Shown piece after piece: positions 50,455 to 59,091 of a stretch of 61,031 nt of DNA. Positions within the stretch are counted from its first letter, which is position 1; each line of letters begins with the position of its first letter. The translations under genes and the position numbers were made by a program. The notes below the pieces were generated by a model. That model was given only the letters and a program-made list of their open reading frames with translations, had not been told where the DNA came from and searched no databases. The stretch is from a bacterium (lineage in GTDB: Bacteria; Oederibacteriota; PGYV01), in contig JAKQNO010000066.1 of the NCBI GenBank assembly GCA_029565735.1, positions 1-61,031 on the forward strand, given 5' to 3'.

Positions 50455-52574
50455 TTTCCGCCCTCTTTTTCCATATACTTTTTGCCTTCTTCTTCAAGCT
50501 TTTTAGCAAGGTTCCTTTTTATATTTGCCATCATTCTTGACTGTGAATAATCGTACTTTTTCTGCGCTATGGTATTGTATACCCTGAAATCAAAAGGCAT
50601 CCATCCCTCTTTATCATAAGCATAGCCCGCGTCTTTTATTCCAAAGTTAGCTGCAATATTTTGTTCAAACTGTTTAGCCAGTTTTGGGCTGATATCTGTT
50701 TCCGCCTTAAAATCAAGAGCCCTGTCCACGGTTATCCATCCGGCTCCTTTTACTTTTATGTCGCCTGCTTTGCCGTCAGCGCCCTTATCAAGCCGGAAAT
50801 TTTTAACGTCAATTTTTCCGGAAGCCATGCTGAATACACCCGCCATAGTATCAAACTCTATGGCATTGCCCAAATCTGAAATACCTGTTTTTTCGGCAAG
50901 GTCTTTGCCCATTTCAAGCGGCCCCACAAGGCCGTTTGTAATACTGAAATTTCCGCTGCCTTTTACCGTATGCAGTATGTCATTAAACGTTGTCCCGGAA
51001 AATTTGGAATTAATGGCGGCTTTACCCTGAACTTTTCCTTTAAGGTCGTCAATAAAGGTCTTTTTAGACGCGTCTTTTCTTGGAAGCACGGCTATCACAT
51101 CATCTATAAGCCGCGTCATCTGTACCTGCGATGTTATAAAATCAAATGAATAAGTCCCTTTATTGATGTCCGAAACCGCGCTGCTGTTTATGTTTCCGCT
51201 GTAAGCCGCGGCTGACGCTTCCATATAAAACTTATTATTAACAAGCCTTACATTGGCTATGGTTTTGCCAATTGTGATTTCCTTAAAGGTTATATTGTCC
51301 GCCTTAACATTGACGTAAGTGCCGGGCGCTTTTATGGCTTTTTTTGTTTTAGCAGGGGCGGATTTTTTACCTGCCGCGCCTTTATCAGCGGCTGATTTAT
51401 CCTTTTTTGGAATTAAAGCCATCAGGTATTCCACCGCAAGTTTTGGCGAATAGATGTCAACATTGAATATGCCGCTGTCCATATTGGTTACGTTTGTCCC
51501 GTTTATCTTGATATTAACGTCATTCCCGGCAAGTTTAAAATCCATGTCTGATTTTAATTTATAATCGGATGTAAGCTCCGCCATGCCGTTAAAATTTTCC
51601 ACGGCTTTTTTTCCGCGGTATAATACTTCCGCCTTTTCAAGCGCTGCTGAATCTGTAAATATGAATTTCCCGTTTGCAAAAGAAAATTTAATGTTATTTT
51701 TTACAGTTCCGGATATCGCAACGTCTTTTAATCCGGCTGATGCATTTTCAGGAAGCAATTTTATCAGCGCGGAGATATCACCCAGTGTGGAAATCCTGCC
51801 CGATGCATCCTTATAATTTATAAGCTTAACATTTCCTTCGCTTACGGTTCCGGCAATTACAAGTTTTCCCAGTGCGATATCAGCGTCTTTAGATTTAAGG
51901 TCAAGCTTAACCTGTGATTTTAAATCAACCGGTATAGTGTAATTTCCGTAAACTGCGGTAAAATCAGACTTAATATCCACAGGCACGGCAGCGCTTAAAA
52001 GCATATTGCCTGTTGAAAAGTTAAAATCCTTAACCTGCGCGTTTATGCCTTTTGGCTTTGAATTATCAAGATAAATAAAGTTTCCTTTTTTTACTGCAAG
52101 CCCTGTCACTATGATATTGTTAAAAAACGGTTTTTCGCCGTTGTCTTTTTTCTTTTTAACCGTTTTTTCTTTTTTTTCGCCGTTAAGCATGTCTGAAAAG
52201 TTAAACTTTCCGTCCGGCTGTTTTATGATTTTTACGTAAGGCGACACAAGCTCTATTCTGTTTATTATAAGGTCCCGTTTTAAGAGCGAAAGAAGGTTAT
52301 ATTTAAATACCACTGAATCCGCTTTTAAAAAGTTTTCTTTGTTCAAAGCGCCGCTTTCCTTAATGAATACATTATCCGCTTCTATTCCCTTAAATATGTT
52401 GAATTTAAGATCCCCTAAACCTATTGTCCTTCCCGTGATTTCGGAACCTTCTTTTATCACAATCTGTTTTATTTTTTCCGCAGGGAACATGATATAGACA
52501 GCGGCAACAGCTCCGCCAATCAAAATGACAAGAATACCTGTTATTATAAGCAAAATCTTAAGAAATTTCTTCAT
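50427..52574 (-). CDS. AsmA-family protein
   Basis: 715 residues. One N-terminal inner-membrane helix (about 5-28), then a long beta-rich periplasmic part with the AsmA-type N-terminal pattern (GRTIGLGDLKFNIFKGIEAD, NRIELVSPYVKI) and an AsmA_2-like C-terminal region. Relatives span the envelope and help move phospholipid. AGGAGG lies before the ATG. Confidence 0.88.
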   Translation of the reverse strand: MKKFLKILLIITGILVILIGGAVAAVYIMFPAEKIKQIVIKEGSEITGRTIGLGDLKFNIFKGIEADNVFIKESGALNKENFLKADSVVFKYNLLSLLKRDLIINRIELVSPYVKIIKQPDGKFNFSDMLNGEKKEKTVKKKKDNGEKPFFNNIIVTGLAVKKGNFIYLDNSKPKGINAQVKDFNFSTGNMLLSAAVPVDIKSDFTAVYGNYTIPVDLKSQVKLDLKSKDADIALGKLVIAGTVSEGNVKLINYKDASGRISTLGDISALIKLLPENASAGLKDVAISGTVKNNIKFSFANGKFIFTDSAALEKAEVLYRGKKAVENFNGMAELTSDYKLKSDMDFKLAGNDVNIKINGTNVTNMDSGIFNVDIYSPKLAVEYLMALIPKKDKSAADKGAAGKKSAPAKTKKAIKAPGTYVNVKADNITFKEITIGKTIANVRLVNNKFYMEASAAAYSGNINSSAVSDINKGTYSFDFITSQVQMTRLIDDVIAVLPRKDASKKTFIDDLKGKVQGKAAINSKFSGTTFNDILHTVKGSGNFSITNGLVGPLEMGKDLAEKTGISDLGNAIEFDTMAGVFSMASGKIDVKNFRLDKGADGKAGDIKVKGAGWITVDRALDFKAETDISPKLAKQFEQNIAANFGIKDAGYAYDKEGWMPFDFRVYNTIAQKKYDYSQSRMMANIKRNLAKKLEEEGKKYMEKEGGKLIKQLFGK

Positions 52575-52644
52575 ACATTACCTCCTATGCCGTAAATATG
52601 ACGTTATTCTAACAGAAAGGGTTGCATATTGCATATATAAAAAC

Positions 52645-52731
52645 AAAATGGCCGGCGGGGCCTCACAGGGCCCGCGCCGGCCGGAAAACAAAGGGCGTCA
52701 TAAACGGTTTAAGCCGTCAGCCTTAAACCGT
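52645..52731 (-). terminator. Double hairpin ending the SOS operon
   Basis: In transcript order: ACGGTTTAAG/CTTAAACCGT (52704-52713 with 52722-52731), then a GC-rich hairpin with GGCCGGCG (52650-52657) pairing CGCCGGCC (52675-52682) plus five inner pairs, followed on the minus strand by ATTTTGTTTTTAT. Confidence 0.75.
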
Positions 52732-52756
52732 GATATATGCTATTGGGGTAACAATA

Positions 52757-53170
52757 TTATACAGACGCCTTTAAGTTTTCCTTTTTGTTTTTATCTTTAT
52801 ACGCAGCGAACTTTTCACGCGTTGATTTTAAAGCCGAAGCGCATATTGAAGATATTGTTCCCGCTTCTTTTACCAGCTCATTAAACAGCCCTTCTTTTTC
52901 AAGGCCCGCAAGCTGAAGTACTTCCATAAGGTGTTTTGCCTCGTTTGAAAGCCTTTCTGTTTCTTCCAGCCTTGAAAGAAAATCCTTTCCTGAAGTGCTT
53001 TTGCACGCCGCCCTGTAGCTTGCGCCTGTCAAAGACGCGCACCTTACAATCATTTCACCGATAATTTTTGCTTCTGTCTTGTCCGGAAGCTTAGCGCACG
53101 CCGTTGCCGCCGATGCCCCGAATTTTAAAGTCCTTTCGCACATCTCTTTGCTGAACTGTTCTTTTTCCAT
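52757..53170 (-). CDS. Four-helix-bundle protein (23S IVS-protein family)
   Basis: 137 residues. The family pattern is clear: CERTLKFGASAATACAKLP, IVRCASLTGASYRAACKS and a FLSRLEETERLSNEAKHLMEVL helix. Family members are encoded in 23S rRNA intervening sequences or stand alone; function is unknown. It lies 47 bp after recA, apparently last in the lexA-recA unit. Confidence 0.88.
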   Translation of the reverse strand: MEKEQFSKEMCERTLKFGASAATACAKLPDKTEAKIIGEMIVRCASLTGASYRAACKSTSGKDFLSRLEETERLSNEAKHLMEVLQLAGLEKEGLFNELVKEAGTISSICASALKSTREKFAAYKDKNKKENLKASV

Positions 53171-53217
53171 AGCTCTACCCCTCTTTTTTTGGGCTTTCGC
53201 CCGTTAAATAAAAACCC

Positions 53218-54357
53218 CTACTTCTTTTTTGAAGCTTTTTTCGGTTTCTCTGTTTCTTCTGTTTTATCTTTTTCTTCTTCTTTTACTTCTTCTTCAAGGT
53301 CTTCCAGGTCATCCTCTTCTTCTTCCTGCTCCGGCGGAGGCGGCGCCTGACCGGCGGCTTTCGCGAAGAATTTTTCCTTTGTTTCATTTTCTATCTGAGT
53401 TGTCACTTCAGGATGCTGTGTTAAGTAGGCGACTGAATTGTCTTTTCCCTGCCCTATTTTTTCCCCTTTGTATATGTACCAGCTTCCGCTTTTTTCAACT
53501 ATTCCAAAATCCACAGCCGCTTCAAGCGTCGCGGGCTCCCGCAATATTCCCTTGCCGAAAATGATGTCAAAGAAAGCTTCCCTGAAAGGGGGCGCGACTT
53601 TGTTTTTTACGATTTTTGCCTTTACCCTGTTGCCTATCATTTCTTCGTTCTTTTTGATTGTTTCAACCCTTCTTATGTCTATCCTTACGGAGGAGTAAAA
53701 TTTTAAAGCCCTTCCGCCCGGCGTTGTTTCCGGATTTCCGAACATTACCCCTATTTTTTCCCTTATCTGGTTAATGAAAATAACGATGCACTTTGATTTG
53801 TTGATTATGCCCGTCAGTTTTCTCATTGCCTGGGACATAAGCCTTGCCTGCACGCCCATGTGGCTGTCGCCCATATCGCCTTCAATTTCCGCCTTTGGCA
53901 CAAGCGCGGCCACAGAGTCAACGACAATTATGTCCACGGCTCCGCTTCTTACAAGTTTTTCAACAATTTCCAGCCCCTGTTCCCCGGTATCCGGCTGGGA
54001 AATAAGAAGTTCGGCAACGTCAACGCCCACTTTGGCCGCGTATTCCGCGTCCATGGCGTTTTCCGCGTCCACATAAGCGGCAACGCCGCCAAGTTTCTGC
54101 GCCTGCGCCACGATATTAAGCGCAAGCGTGGATTTGCCCGAAGATTCCGGCCCGAACACTTCTATTATTCTTCCCTTTGGAATTCCGCTTCCTCCAAGCG
54201 CAAGGTCCAAAGACAATGCCCCGGTGGGTATTGATTCAATCTTGCCTGTCTGCGTCTGGCCAAGCTTCATGATGGAACCCTTGCCGAATTCCTTTTCAAT
54301 CTGCGCTATTGCAAGGCTTAACGCTTTTTTCTTTTCACTTTTGCTCTCTTCGCTCAT
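53218..54357 (-). CDS. recA: Recombinase RecA
   Basis: 379 residues. P-loop GPESSGKS (69-76), [10 protein letters not shown] Walker B, loop region [15 protein letters not shown], and the [21 protein letters not shown] signature. The C-terminus is a long acidic run ending in a lysine-rich KKASKKK, longer than in E. coli. AAAGGGAGG precedes the ATG. No promoter or LexA dyad is seen directly upstream, so it is probably read from lexA. Confidence 0.98.
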   Translation of the reverse strand: MSEESKSEKKKALSLAIAQIEKEFGKGSIMKLGQTQTGKIESIPTGALSLDLALGGSGIPKGRIIEVFGPESSGKSTLALNIVAQAQKLGGVAAYVDAENAMDAEYAAKVGVDVAELLISQPDTGEQGLEIVEKLVRSGAVDIIVVDSVAALVPKAEIEGDMGDSHMGVQARLMSQAMRKLTGIINKSKCIVIFINQIREKIGVMFGNPETTPGGRALKFYSSVRIDIRRVETIKKNEEMIGNRVKAKIVKNKVAPPFREAFFDIIFGKGILREPATLEAAVDFGIVEKSGSWYIYKGEKIGQGKDNSVAYLTQHPEVTTQIENETKEKFFAKAAGQAPPPPEQEEEEDDLEDLEEEVKEEEKDKTEETEKPKKASKKK

Positions 54358-54430
54358 TTCTGTTGCCTCCCTTTGTTTTCCTCTATGTTTTTTTGTACTG
54401 CGCCCTTTGTTTTCTTTCTGCCGGCTTTCT

Positions 54431-54706
54431 TTAATTGATAAATTCGTTTATGTTCCTGCCGTTTACGTAAACTTCCGCGACAAGGTCTTTGCCCTTTACC
54501 TTTATAACTTTGCCCACGTGTATCTGTTTTCCAAGCACAAGCGCGGTTAACATCTTTACGGCTTTTTCATAGCCCGGCGCGCCCTTTCTTGGCCCGTGAT
54601 AATTGGCAAGCCTGATAAAAGCGCCGCTTTTGCTTCCCATTTTCCATCCGTACATTACCCGAAACGCGTCAACTTCGCTTACTGCGCTTACAATAAATGG
54701 CGACAT
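54431..54706 (-). CDS. Small SNase-like (OB-fold) protein
   Basis: 91 residues resembling the core of thermonuclease domains: [36 protein letters not shown] and [16 protein letters not shown]. The first catalytic Arg is present (IRLAN), the Glu after Pro is not at its usual spacing, and the second Arg is Lys (VKGKDLV), so nuclease activity is doubtful. It sits between lexA (15 bp) and recA (73 bp). Confidence 0.65.
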   Translation of the reverse strand: MSPFIVSAVSEVDAFRVMYGWKMGSKSGAFIRLANYHGPRKGAPGYEKAVKMLTALVLGKQIHVGKVIKVKGKDLVAEVYVNGRNINEFIN

Positions 54707-54721
54707 ATATTCATCCTCCTG

Positions 54722-55342
54722 TTATAGTCCCGGTATAGTTGTTACAACAATGCCCTGAATCATAAAATCATCCGTAAGTATGATGGGCTTGTGTTTTGGA
54801 TTGGTTGATTTGGGTTTTAAAAGCACCATGTCACCGCTTTTGTTGAATTCTTTTATGGTGGCTTCGTCGTCAATTAAGGCGACAACAATGTCCTTATTTC
54901 GCGCGGTGTCCTGCTGCCTTATAAGGACAGCGTCGCCGTCGTTGATGCCGGCAAGGTTCATGGAATCGCCCTTGGCGCGCAGCATGTAATACCTGTAAGG
55001 CGGCGCAGCAATCCGCGTTGATACGGGTATCATCTGTTCCACATTTTCTTCCGCAAGAATGGGCGAACCGCAGGCAACCATTCCGACAAGCGGAATTTGA
55101 ACGGTCTGAACCCTGCTTTCGTCTCCGGAAAAGTTTTCAATAATCTGAAGATCCCCTTCCGCGTTTCTTCTTAAGTAGCCCTTTGCCGTGAGTTTTTTAA
55201 TAAGCTCCGCGGTAGAACGCGGCGACTTATAACCAAGCTCCTCCATAAGCTCTCTCACGCTTGGGCTGTGCCCCTTCATCAGGGTGTTTCTTACCGCCTT
55301 AATCAGCTCTGTTTCTTTTGAAGTAAGTGTATGTTTCTTCAT
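54722..55342 (-). CDS. lexA: SOS repressor LexA, Cys-Gly cleavage site
   Basis: 206 residues. Winged-helix DNA-binding domain (SPSVRELMEELGYKSPRSTAELIKKL), then the self-cleavage domain with catalytic S127 (AKGDSMNL) and K164 (ATIKEF). The scissile bond is C91-G92 in VACGSP, where most LexA proteins have Ala-Gly. ATG 55342 lies six bases after a TATACT box, with no ribosome-binding site, so the mRNA is probably leaderless. A dyad over the promoter suggests autorepression. Confidence 0.96.
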   Translation of the reverse strand: MKKHTLTSKETELIKAVRNTLMKGHSPSVRELMEELGYKSPRSTAELIKKLTAKGYLRRNAEGDLQIIENFSGDESRVQTVQIPLVGMVACGSPILAEENVEQMIPVSTRIAAPPYRYYMLRAKGDSMNLAGINDGDAVLIRQQDTARNKDIVVALIDDEATIKEFNKSGDMVLLKPKSTNPKHKPIILTDDFMIQGIVVTTIPGL

Positions 55343-55348
55343 GACACA

Positions 55349-55377
55349 AGTATACATAATGTATACATTTATGTCAA
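55349..55377 (-). promoter_or_regulatory. lexA promoter with LexA-type dyad
   Basis: TTGACA (55377-55372) and TATACT (55354-55349), 17-bp spacer. GTATACAT-A-ATGTATAC (55350-55366) is a perfect 8-1-8 palindrome filling the -10 side of the spacer. Predicted start of transcription is at the lexA ATG. Confidence 0.85.
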
Positions 55378-55473
55378 CAAAAATATACAGATTATTTTTA
55401 ATTATTTTTTGGCCGGAATAACCTGATTTTTTTGAATAAAGATTAAACAGATTATATTTATTACGCAGGCGCG

Positions 55474-55833
55474 TTAACGCTTTTGCAGCTGCTCCTGTGC
55501 CCTGAACTTTACTATTTTTGTTATCAGCCCGTATGGTATCGGTTTATCAAGCGGGAATCTTATTGTGCCGCGGGCCTGTTCGTATTCCGCAAGTTCATTT
55601 TTGAATTTTTTCATCGCTGAATTCCCGTTTGGATAAAAACCGATGTGCTTTTTAAATCCCGCAAAAAATACCAAATTGCCGTTAAGTTTGAATGCAGGCA
55701 CCCCGTAACCCATGGCTTCTTCGGCTTTTGGCGCGGCTTTGTGAATTGCCGCGCGGATTTTGTTAAGGATTAATTTTACATCTTTGGGATATTTTTCTAT
55801 GAACGCGGTCACTTCCGGGCTTTTCTTGTACAT
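55474..55833 (-). CDS. DUF1801/YdhG-like protein
   Basis: 119 residues with the family core VTAFIEKYPKDVKLILNKIR, EAMGYGVPAFKLNG, FAGFKKHIGFYP and GTIRFPLDKPIP. A frataxin-like fold; function not established. Single gene between lexA and a YkgJ gene. Confidence 0.88.
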   Translation of the reverse strand: MYKKSPEVTAFIEKYPKDVKLILNKIRAAIHKAAPKAEEAMGYGVPAFKLNGNLVFFAGFKKHIGFYPNGNSAMKKFKNELAEYEQARGTIRFPLDKPIPYGLITKIVKFRAQEQLQKR

Positions 55834-55858
55834 ACACCCTCCCTTATTTAATATATTA

Positions 55859-56290
55859 TTATCTTCCCGCGCGTTTTACTATTACCTTATTATATGAAGA
55901 CGCTATCCGCGCAAGTTTATCCAGTTCCGCGCCGCCCCGCGCCAAAGAACACCCGCTTTTTATTATGACAGCGTCCTTTTCCACCACAAAAGGAAAAGCC
56001 CTGCAGCTTACGGACCTGTGTTCATAATTCTTGCACATACGGGTGCTGCAGTCAAACTGCCTGCAATAATCCTTTGTTTCTATGCTGAACATGCCTTTGC
56101 CCGCTTTTTTAATCCCGATTTTTTTATAGTCGCCGGGGTTAATTTTTTCCCCAAATATCTTTGTAAGCTCTTTTTCGTTTACCTGCAGGGACACATTGCG
56201 CATATCACAGCATGTTTTTTCGCACTTTGTAATGCAGAAGTTTCCAAAATCTTCTTTTTTCCACTTTTCAAAATCCGCTTCAAATCCCAA
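55859..56290 (-). CDS. YkgJ-family cysteine cluster protein
   Basis: 143 residues with CITKCEKTCC, YCRQFD, CSTRMCKNYEHRSVSCRAFPF and a later SGCSLARGG, the cysteine spacing of the YkgJ zinc/iron-chelating family. The likely start is TTG behind AGGGCGG. Function unknown. Confidence 0.85.
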   Translation of the reverse strand: MGFEADFEKWKKEDFGNFCITKCEKTCCDMRNVSLQVNEKELTKIFGEKINPGDYKKIGIKKAGKGMFSIETKDYCRQFDCSTRMCKNYEHRSVSCRAFPFVVEKDAVIIKSGCSLARGGAELDKLARIASSYNKVIVKRAGR

Positions 56291-56323
56291 TTTTTAAAAT
56301 CCGCCCTGTTTGGTTTTAAAAAA

Positions 56324-57082
56324 TTAAAATCCTATGCCAGCTCTGAAAACCGTGCGTTCTGTCTTGTAATCTATCAGCCTTTCGCCGTATCCGTGAAAAA
56401 ACTGCAGGACAACAACAGGAAGCATATCTTTCATAAAAAACAGATTCCCGCGCAGCGTAATTTCCTGCCCTCCCTTTAATAAATCAACTGATGACGGGCC
56501 GCCCGGATACACCCTTATTGTTAAATCATTCCTGTCAAACAGCCCTTTGGCAATATTGTTTATTGTAACCTGCATTTCAAACGTGCCCCTGTAACGCTGC
56601 AGGTCCGGCGAAGTGGGGTCAGGGCCGTAAGGGTACCACACCTTAAACGACCAGTGCAGTTCGTTTTCCTGCCCTATAAATACGCCATCCGTATACCGCA
56701 GGTAAAGTTTATTCCAACTGCGCGAATCTTCGCCCTGCAGCCCGTTTGATTCATGGTCCAAAAGCCCCACATCAAGCCAGGCAGAACGGCTGTTATCAAC
56801 AACTATCCTGAAAAACATATCGGGGTTGTAATTTACGTCATACATGGGATGTGAATCCTCCCACAGCCCCCAGTACATCTGCTGAGTGTAAGCGACAAAA
56901 AGCCCGCCTTCCTTAATTGCGCGGAACTTTGTGCTTATCTGCAGTTTGGAATCAGGCACGCCCAATATGAAATAATTTGAATTATATCCCTCACCCGGCC
57001 AGTGCGGCGGGTTGAATTCGTTGGAATAAGCGTACGCCATAACCGGCAATAAAACCATCATCAATGTTCTTAGAATTTTCAT
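56324..57082 (-). CDS. pldA: Outer-membrane phospholipase A
   Basis: 252 residues, OMPLA family. Signal peptide ending VMAYA, then the barrel. The catalytic triad is visible: H110 and S112 in LDHESNG and N124 in SRSWNKLY. The terminal strand FFHGYGERLIDY matches the family's NGYGESLIDY. It hydrolyses phospholipids in the outer leaflet upon dimerisation with calcium. Strong evidence for an outer membrane. Confidence 0.92.
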   Translation of the reverse strand: MKILRTLMMVLLPVMAYAYSNEFNPPHWPGEGYNSNYFILGVPDSKLQISTKFRAIKEGGLFVAYTQQMYWGLWEDSHPMYDVNYNPDMFFRIVVDNSRSAWLDVGLLDHESNGLQGEDSRSWNKLYLRYTDGVFIGQENELHWSFKVWYPYGPDPTSPDLQRYRGTFEMQVTINNIAKGLFDRNDLTIRVYPGGPSSVDLLKGGQEITLRGNLFFMKDMLPVVVLQFFHGYGERLIDYKTERTVFRAGIGF

Positions 57083-57083
57083 A

Positions 57084-57461
57084 TTATGCTTTGAATCCTT
57101 CCAGTTCTATATCTCCAATTGCCCTGAAGTCCTTATGGTTTGCAGTGCATAGAACCTGTGTGGATTCCGCGGCTGTTGCGGCAATAAGGCAGTCCGCGAC
57201 AGATATGGCGCTTTTAAGGCCGTGCTCTTCCATATATATAAGAGACCTGTGGCTGATATCGTCGTTTATTGGTATTACGGTAAAGTTTAGTTTTTTAATC
57301 AGCTTTTTTATTGCCGCGCTTTCATTCTTATTGGCAGCCGCTTTTAAAAGTTCCATAAACGTAATAACGCTTATGCATCTGTCCTTTTCAGACATAATTT
57401 TATCCGCGGCATTTCTGTTTCCCCTTAAAAGCCATATCAGTACATCAGTATCAAACTGCAT
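57084..57461 (-). CDS. vapC: PIN-domain toxin, VapC-like
   Basis: 125 residues, predicted endoribonuclease. Acidic active-site residues D4 (FDTDVLIW), E37 (TFMELL), D90 (SVADCLIAAT) and D111 (TANHKDF). It overlaps its antitoxin gene by 11 bp, the usual toxin-after-antitoxin order. Confidence 0.92.
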   Translation of the reverse strand: MQFDTDVLIWLLRGNRNAADKIMSEKDRCISVITFMELLKAAANKNESAAIKKLIKKLNFTVIPINDDISHRSLIYMEEHGLKSAISVADCLIAATAAESTQVLCTANHKDFRAIGDIELEGFKA

Positions 57462-57693
57462 GGCGTGGTTTCCTTAAATCTTTGACGGTCCGGCTAACGC
57501 TTTTCTTATGCTTTGCCCACATACCAAAAGCAGGATCTTCAAAAAGATTATATTCACCTTCCGGCTCTAAATTAACAGGATATATAACGCCTTTTTCCGT
57601 ACCCCTGTGGGTAAGTATTACTTTTTCTTTCCTGTCAATAGCGGAAATTATTGATTTCATTTTCCTGCGAAGATCCAAAACCGACGCTTTCAT
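57451..57693 (-). CDS. Antitoxin of the VapBC-type pair
   Basis: 80 residues. N-terminal Phd/YefM-like DNA-binding region (VLDLRRKMKSIISAIDRKEKVILTHRG, with GVIYPV), then a C-terminal toxin-binding segment. An operator-like dyad lies 11 bp upstream, so it probably represses its own operon. Confidence 0.85.
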   Translation of the reverse strand: MKASVLDLRRKMKSIISAIDRKEKVILTHRGTEKGVIYPVNLEPEGEYNLFEDPAFGMWAKHKKSVSRTVKDLRKPRHAV

Positions 57694-57703
57694 GATTGCC
57701 TCC

Positions 57704-57732
57704 TTATGTGTACATAATAAGTGTACACATAA
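57704..57732. promoter_or_regulatory. Operator of the vapBC operon
   Basis: TTATGTGTACA (57704-57714) and TGTACACATAA (57722-57732) are perfect inverted arms with a 7-bp centre; the GTGTACA/ATAATAA pattern also repeats directly. A TTGACT box lies just upstream on the minus strand. Confidence 0.8.
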
Positions 57733-57762
57733 TAAGTGTTAAAGTCAAAAGAAAATCGTTTA

Positions 57763-58317
57763 TTATTTTCTTAGTTTCAGAAAATATTTCTTCTTTGCAG
57801 CGGTTTCGTCAAGAATTTTATGCAATACTTTTGCCCTTTCCTTTATGTTAATTCCTGCGGAGGCTTTTTTTGCCTTTATTATTATCTGCCGTAATTCTTC
57901 CGTTTTCATCACAGTTGCCGCGATGCAGTAATAACTTTTGGAACGGCCGTCATTAAAATCTTTCAGCATCGCTTTTAACAGTTTTTCTTTTACCTTCTGC
58001 CCTTTTATAAACTTTTTAACGCCGTGCTTCTGAATAAAGGCAATATCATTTTCAAGCGCCTGATAGCATTTAAAGGAATCGTGCTTTTTCCCTGCTTCCC
58101 TGTGTTTTTTCCACTTAACGCAGGTTTTATTTTCTTCGCAGTCCCAGCAGAATTCAATGCCTTTATTTTTTACGGCGCATGTTATAAAAGGGCATCCCGC
58201 GGACATCCTGTAATCGCTTTTGCACCCCGGGCACCTGCTCTTTGCGTCCGTTTGATAATTGGGGCACAGCCTGCACGATAACCCGCATATCCCCGTTTCA
58301 GGATGTTTTATTTTCAT
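57763..58317 (-). CDS. DUF3795 cysteine-rich protein
   Basis: 184 residues. The N-terminal half has the DUF3795 cysteine pattern (CGLSCRLCPNY, CPGCKS, CPFITCAVKNKGIEFCWDC, CVKW), likely metal-binding; the C-terminal half is helical and basic. Function unknown. Confidence 0.85.
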   Translation of the reverse strand: MKIKHPETGICGLSCRLCPNYQTDAKSRCPGCKSDYRMSAGCPFITCAVKNKGIEFCWDCEENKTCVKWKKHREAGKKHDSFKCYQALENDIAFIQKHGVKKFIKGQKVKEKLLKAMLKDFNDGRSKSYYCIAATVMKTEELRQIIIKAKKASAGINIKERAKVLHKILDETAAKKKYFLKLRK

Positions 58318-58376
58318 GGAATATCCCTAAATAAATTTTTAATTCCCGATAACCGCTCCCGTTTAAAAACAAAACC

Positions 58377-58447
58377 CGCGGGCTGAAGACCCGCGTCTAC
58401 CACTGCAAATTCAACCAATCAAAGCGAGACGCAATATATTGCGTCTC
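58377..58447. repeat. Two intergenic hairpin repeats
   Basis: CGCGGG (58377-58382) and CCCGCG (58390-58395) with a 7-nt loop, followed by a 22-bp perfect palindrome at 58426-58447 with arms GAGACGCAATA. These resemble short dispersed repeats I have seen in other genomes. 58318-58479 otherwise holds nothing. Confidence 0.7.
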
Positions 58448-58479
58448 TACAATAAAGGACAGATTATAACTGCGGATAA

Positions 58480-58857
58480 TTATGGCGTGTATGTTTTTTC
58501 TTTTACAACGCTTCCATTGCTGTAAAACTCTGACTTTATCAGTTTTCCCTGCCTGTCGTAATATTTAAACTCGCCTATGCGTTTGCCGTTTTTTATCACG
58601 CCTTCGTGCTCTTTTATATTGCCCTCGTAATAAAAAATTATCCTTCCGTCAGCCGCGCCTCTTTTAACTTCCTGTGTTGTTTTTATGTCCCCTGATTCGT
58701 AATACCATATAATTTTCCCGTGTTTTAACCCTTTTACCATGGGCATTTCCGCCAGCAGTTTTCCCGACGGATAATAGACTTTTTCTATCTTTTCCGGTTT
58801 TGCCGTGCAGGCCGCCATTACAAGCAACGCTGTAAAAAATACCGCTATTTTTTTCAT
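58480..58857 (-). CDS. MORN-repeat lipoprotein (YwqK-like)
   Basis: 125 residues. Lipobox VMAAC at residues 13-17, then five MORN_2-like units (YYPSGKLLAEMPMVKGLKHG, FYYEGNIKEHEGVIKNGKRI, YYDRQGKLIKSE). Probably anchored to a membrane leaflet; function unknown. Overlaps the upstream stop by 1 bp. Confidence 0.82.
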   Translation of the reverse strand: MKKIAVFFTALLVMAACTAKPEKIEKVYYPSGKLLAEMPMVKGLKHGKIIWYYESGDIKTTQEVKRGAADGRIIFYYEGNIKEHEGVIKNGKRIGEFKYYDRQGKLIKSEFYSNGSVVKEKTYTP

Positions 58858-59069
58858 CAGATTCTTCTTCCGTCCTTGTATCTTGCGTTTGTGTCAGGTT
58901 TTACTTCCTGATGTTCTTTTTCCAGAACTTCTTTTTCTTTTTTAATAAGTTCTTCTTTAAAATTCTTTTTCTGCTTTCCCTTATTGTGCGGGGGCTGGAC
59001 TCTGTTCTGCCGCTCGTCAATGCGCATTGACCTGTCAGTGTCAATAGGAGTCAGTTTTTCATCACTCAT
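58857..59069 (-). CDS. Small charged unknown protein
   Basis: 70 residues from ATG 59069, which has AGGGGG upstream. Highly charged, with a coiled-coil-like FKEELIKKEKEVLEKEHQ. No family recognised. Lies between aroE and the MORN lipoprotein in an apparent operon. Confidence 0.6.
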   Translation of the reverse strand: MSDEKLTPIDTDRSMRIDERQNRVQPPHNKGKQKKNFKEELIKKEKEVLEKEHQEVKPDTNARYKDGRRI

Positions 59070-59091
59070 ACAACACACCCCCTAAAACAAT

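Noticed and set aside
52757-53170. 23S rRNA intervening sequence
   Set aside because: The four-helix-bundle gene is stand-alone; no rRNA sequence is found in the window.
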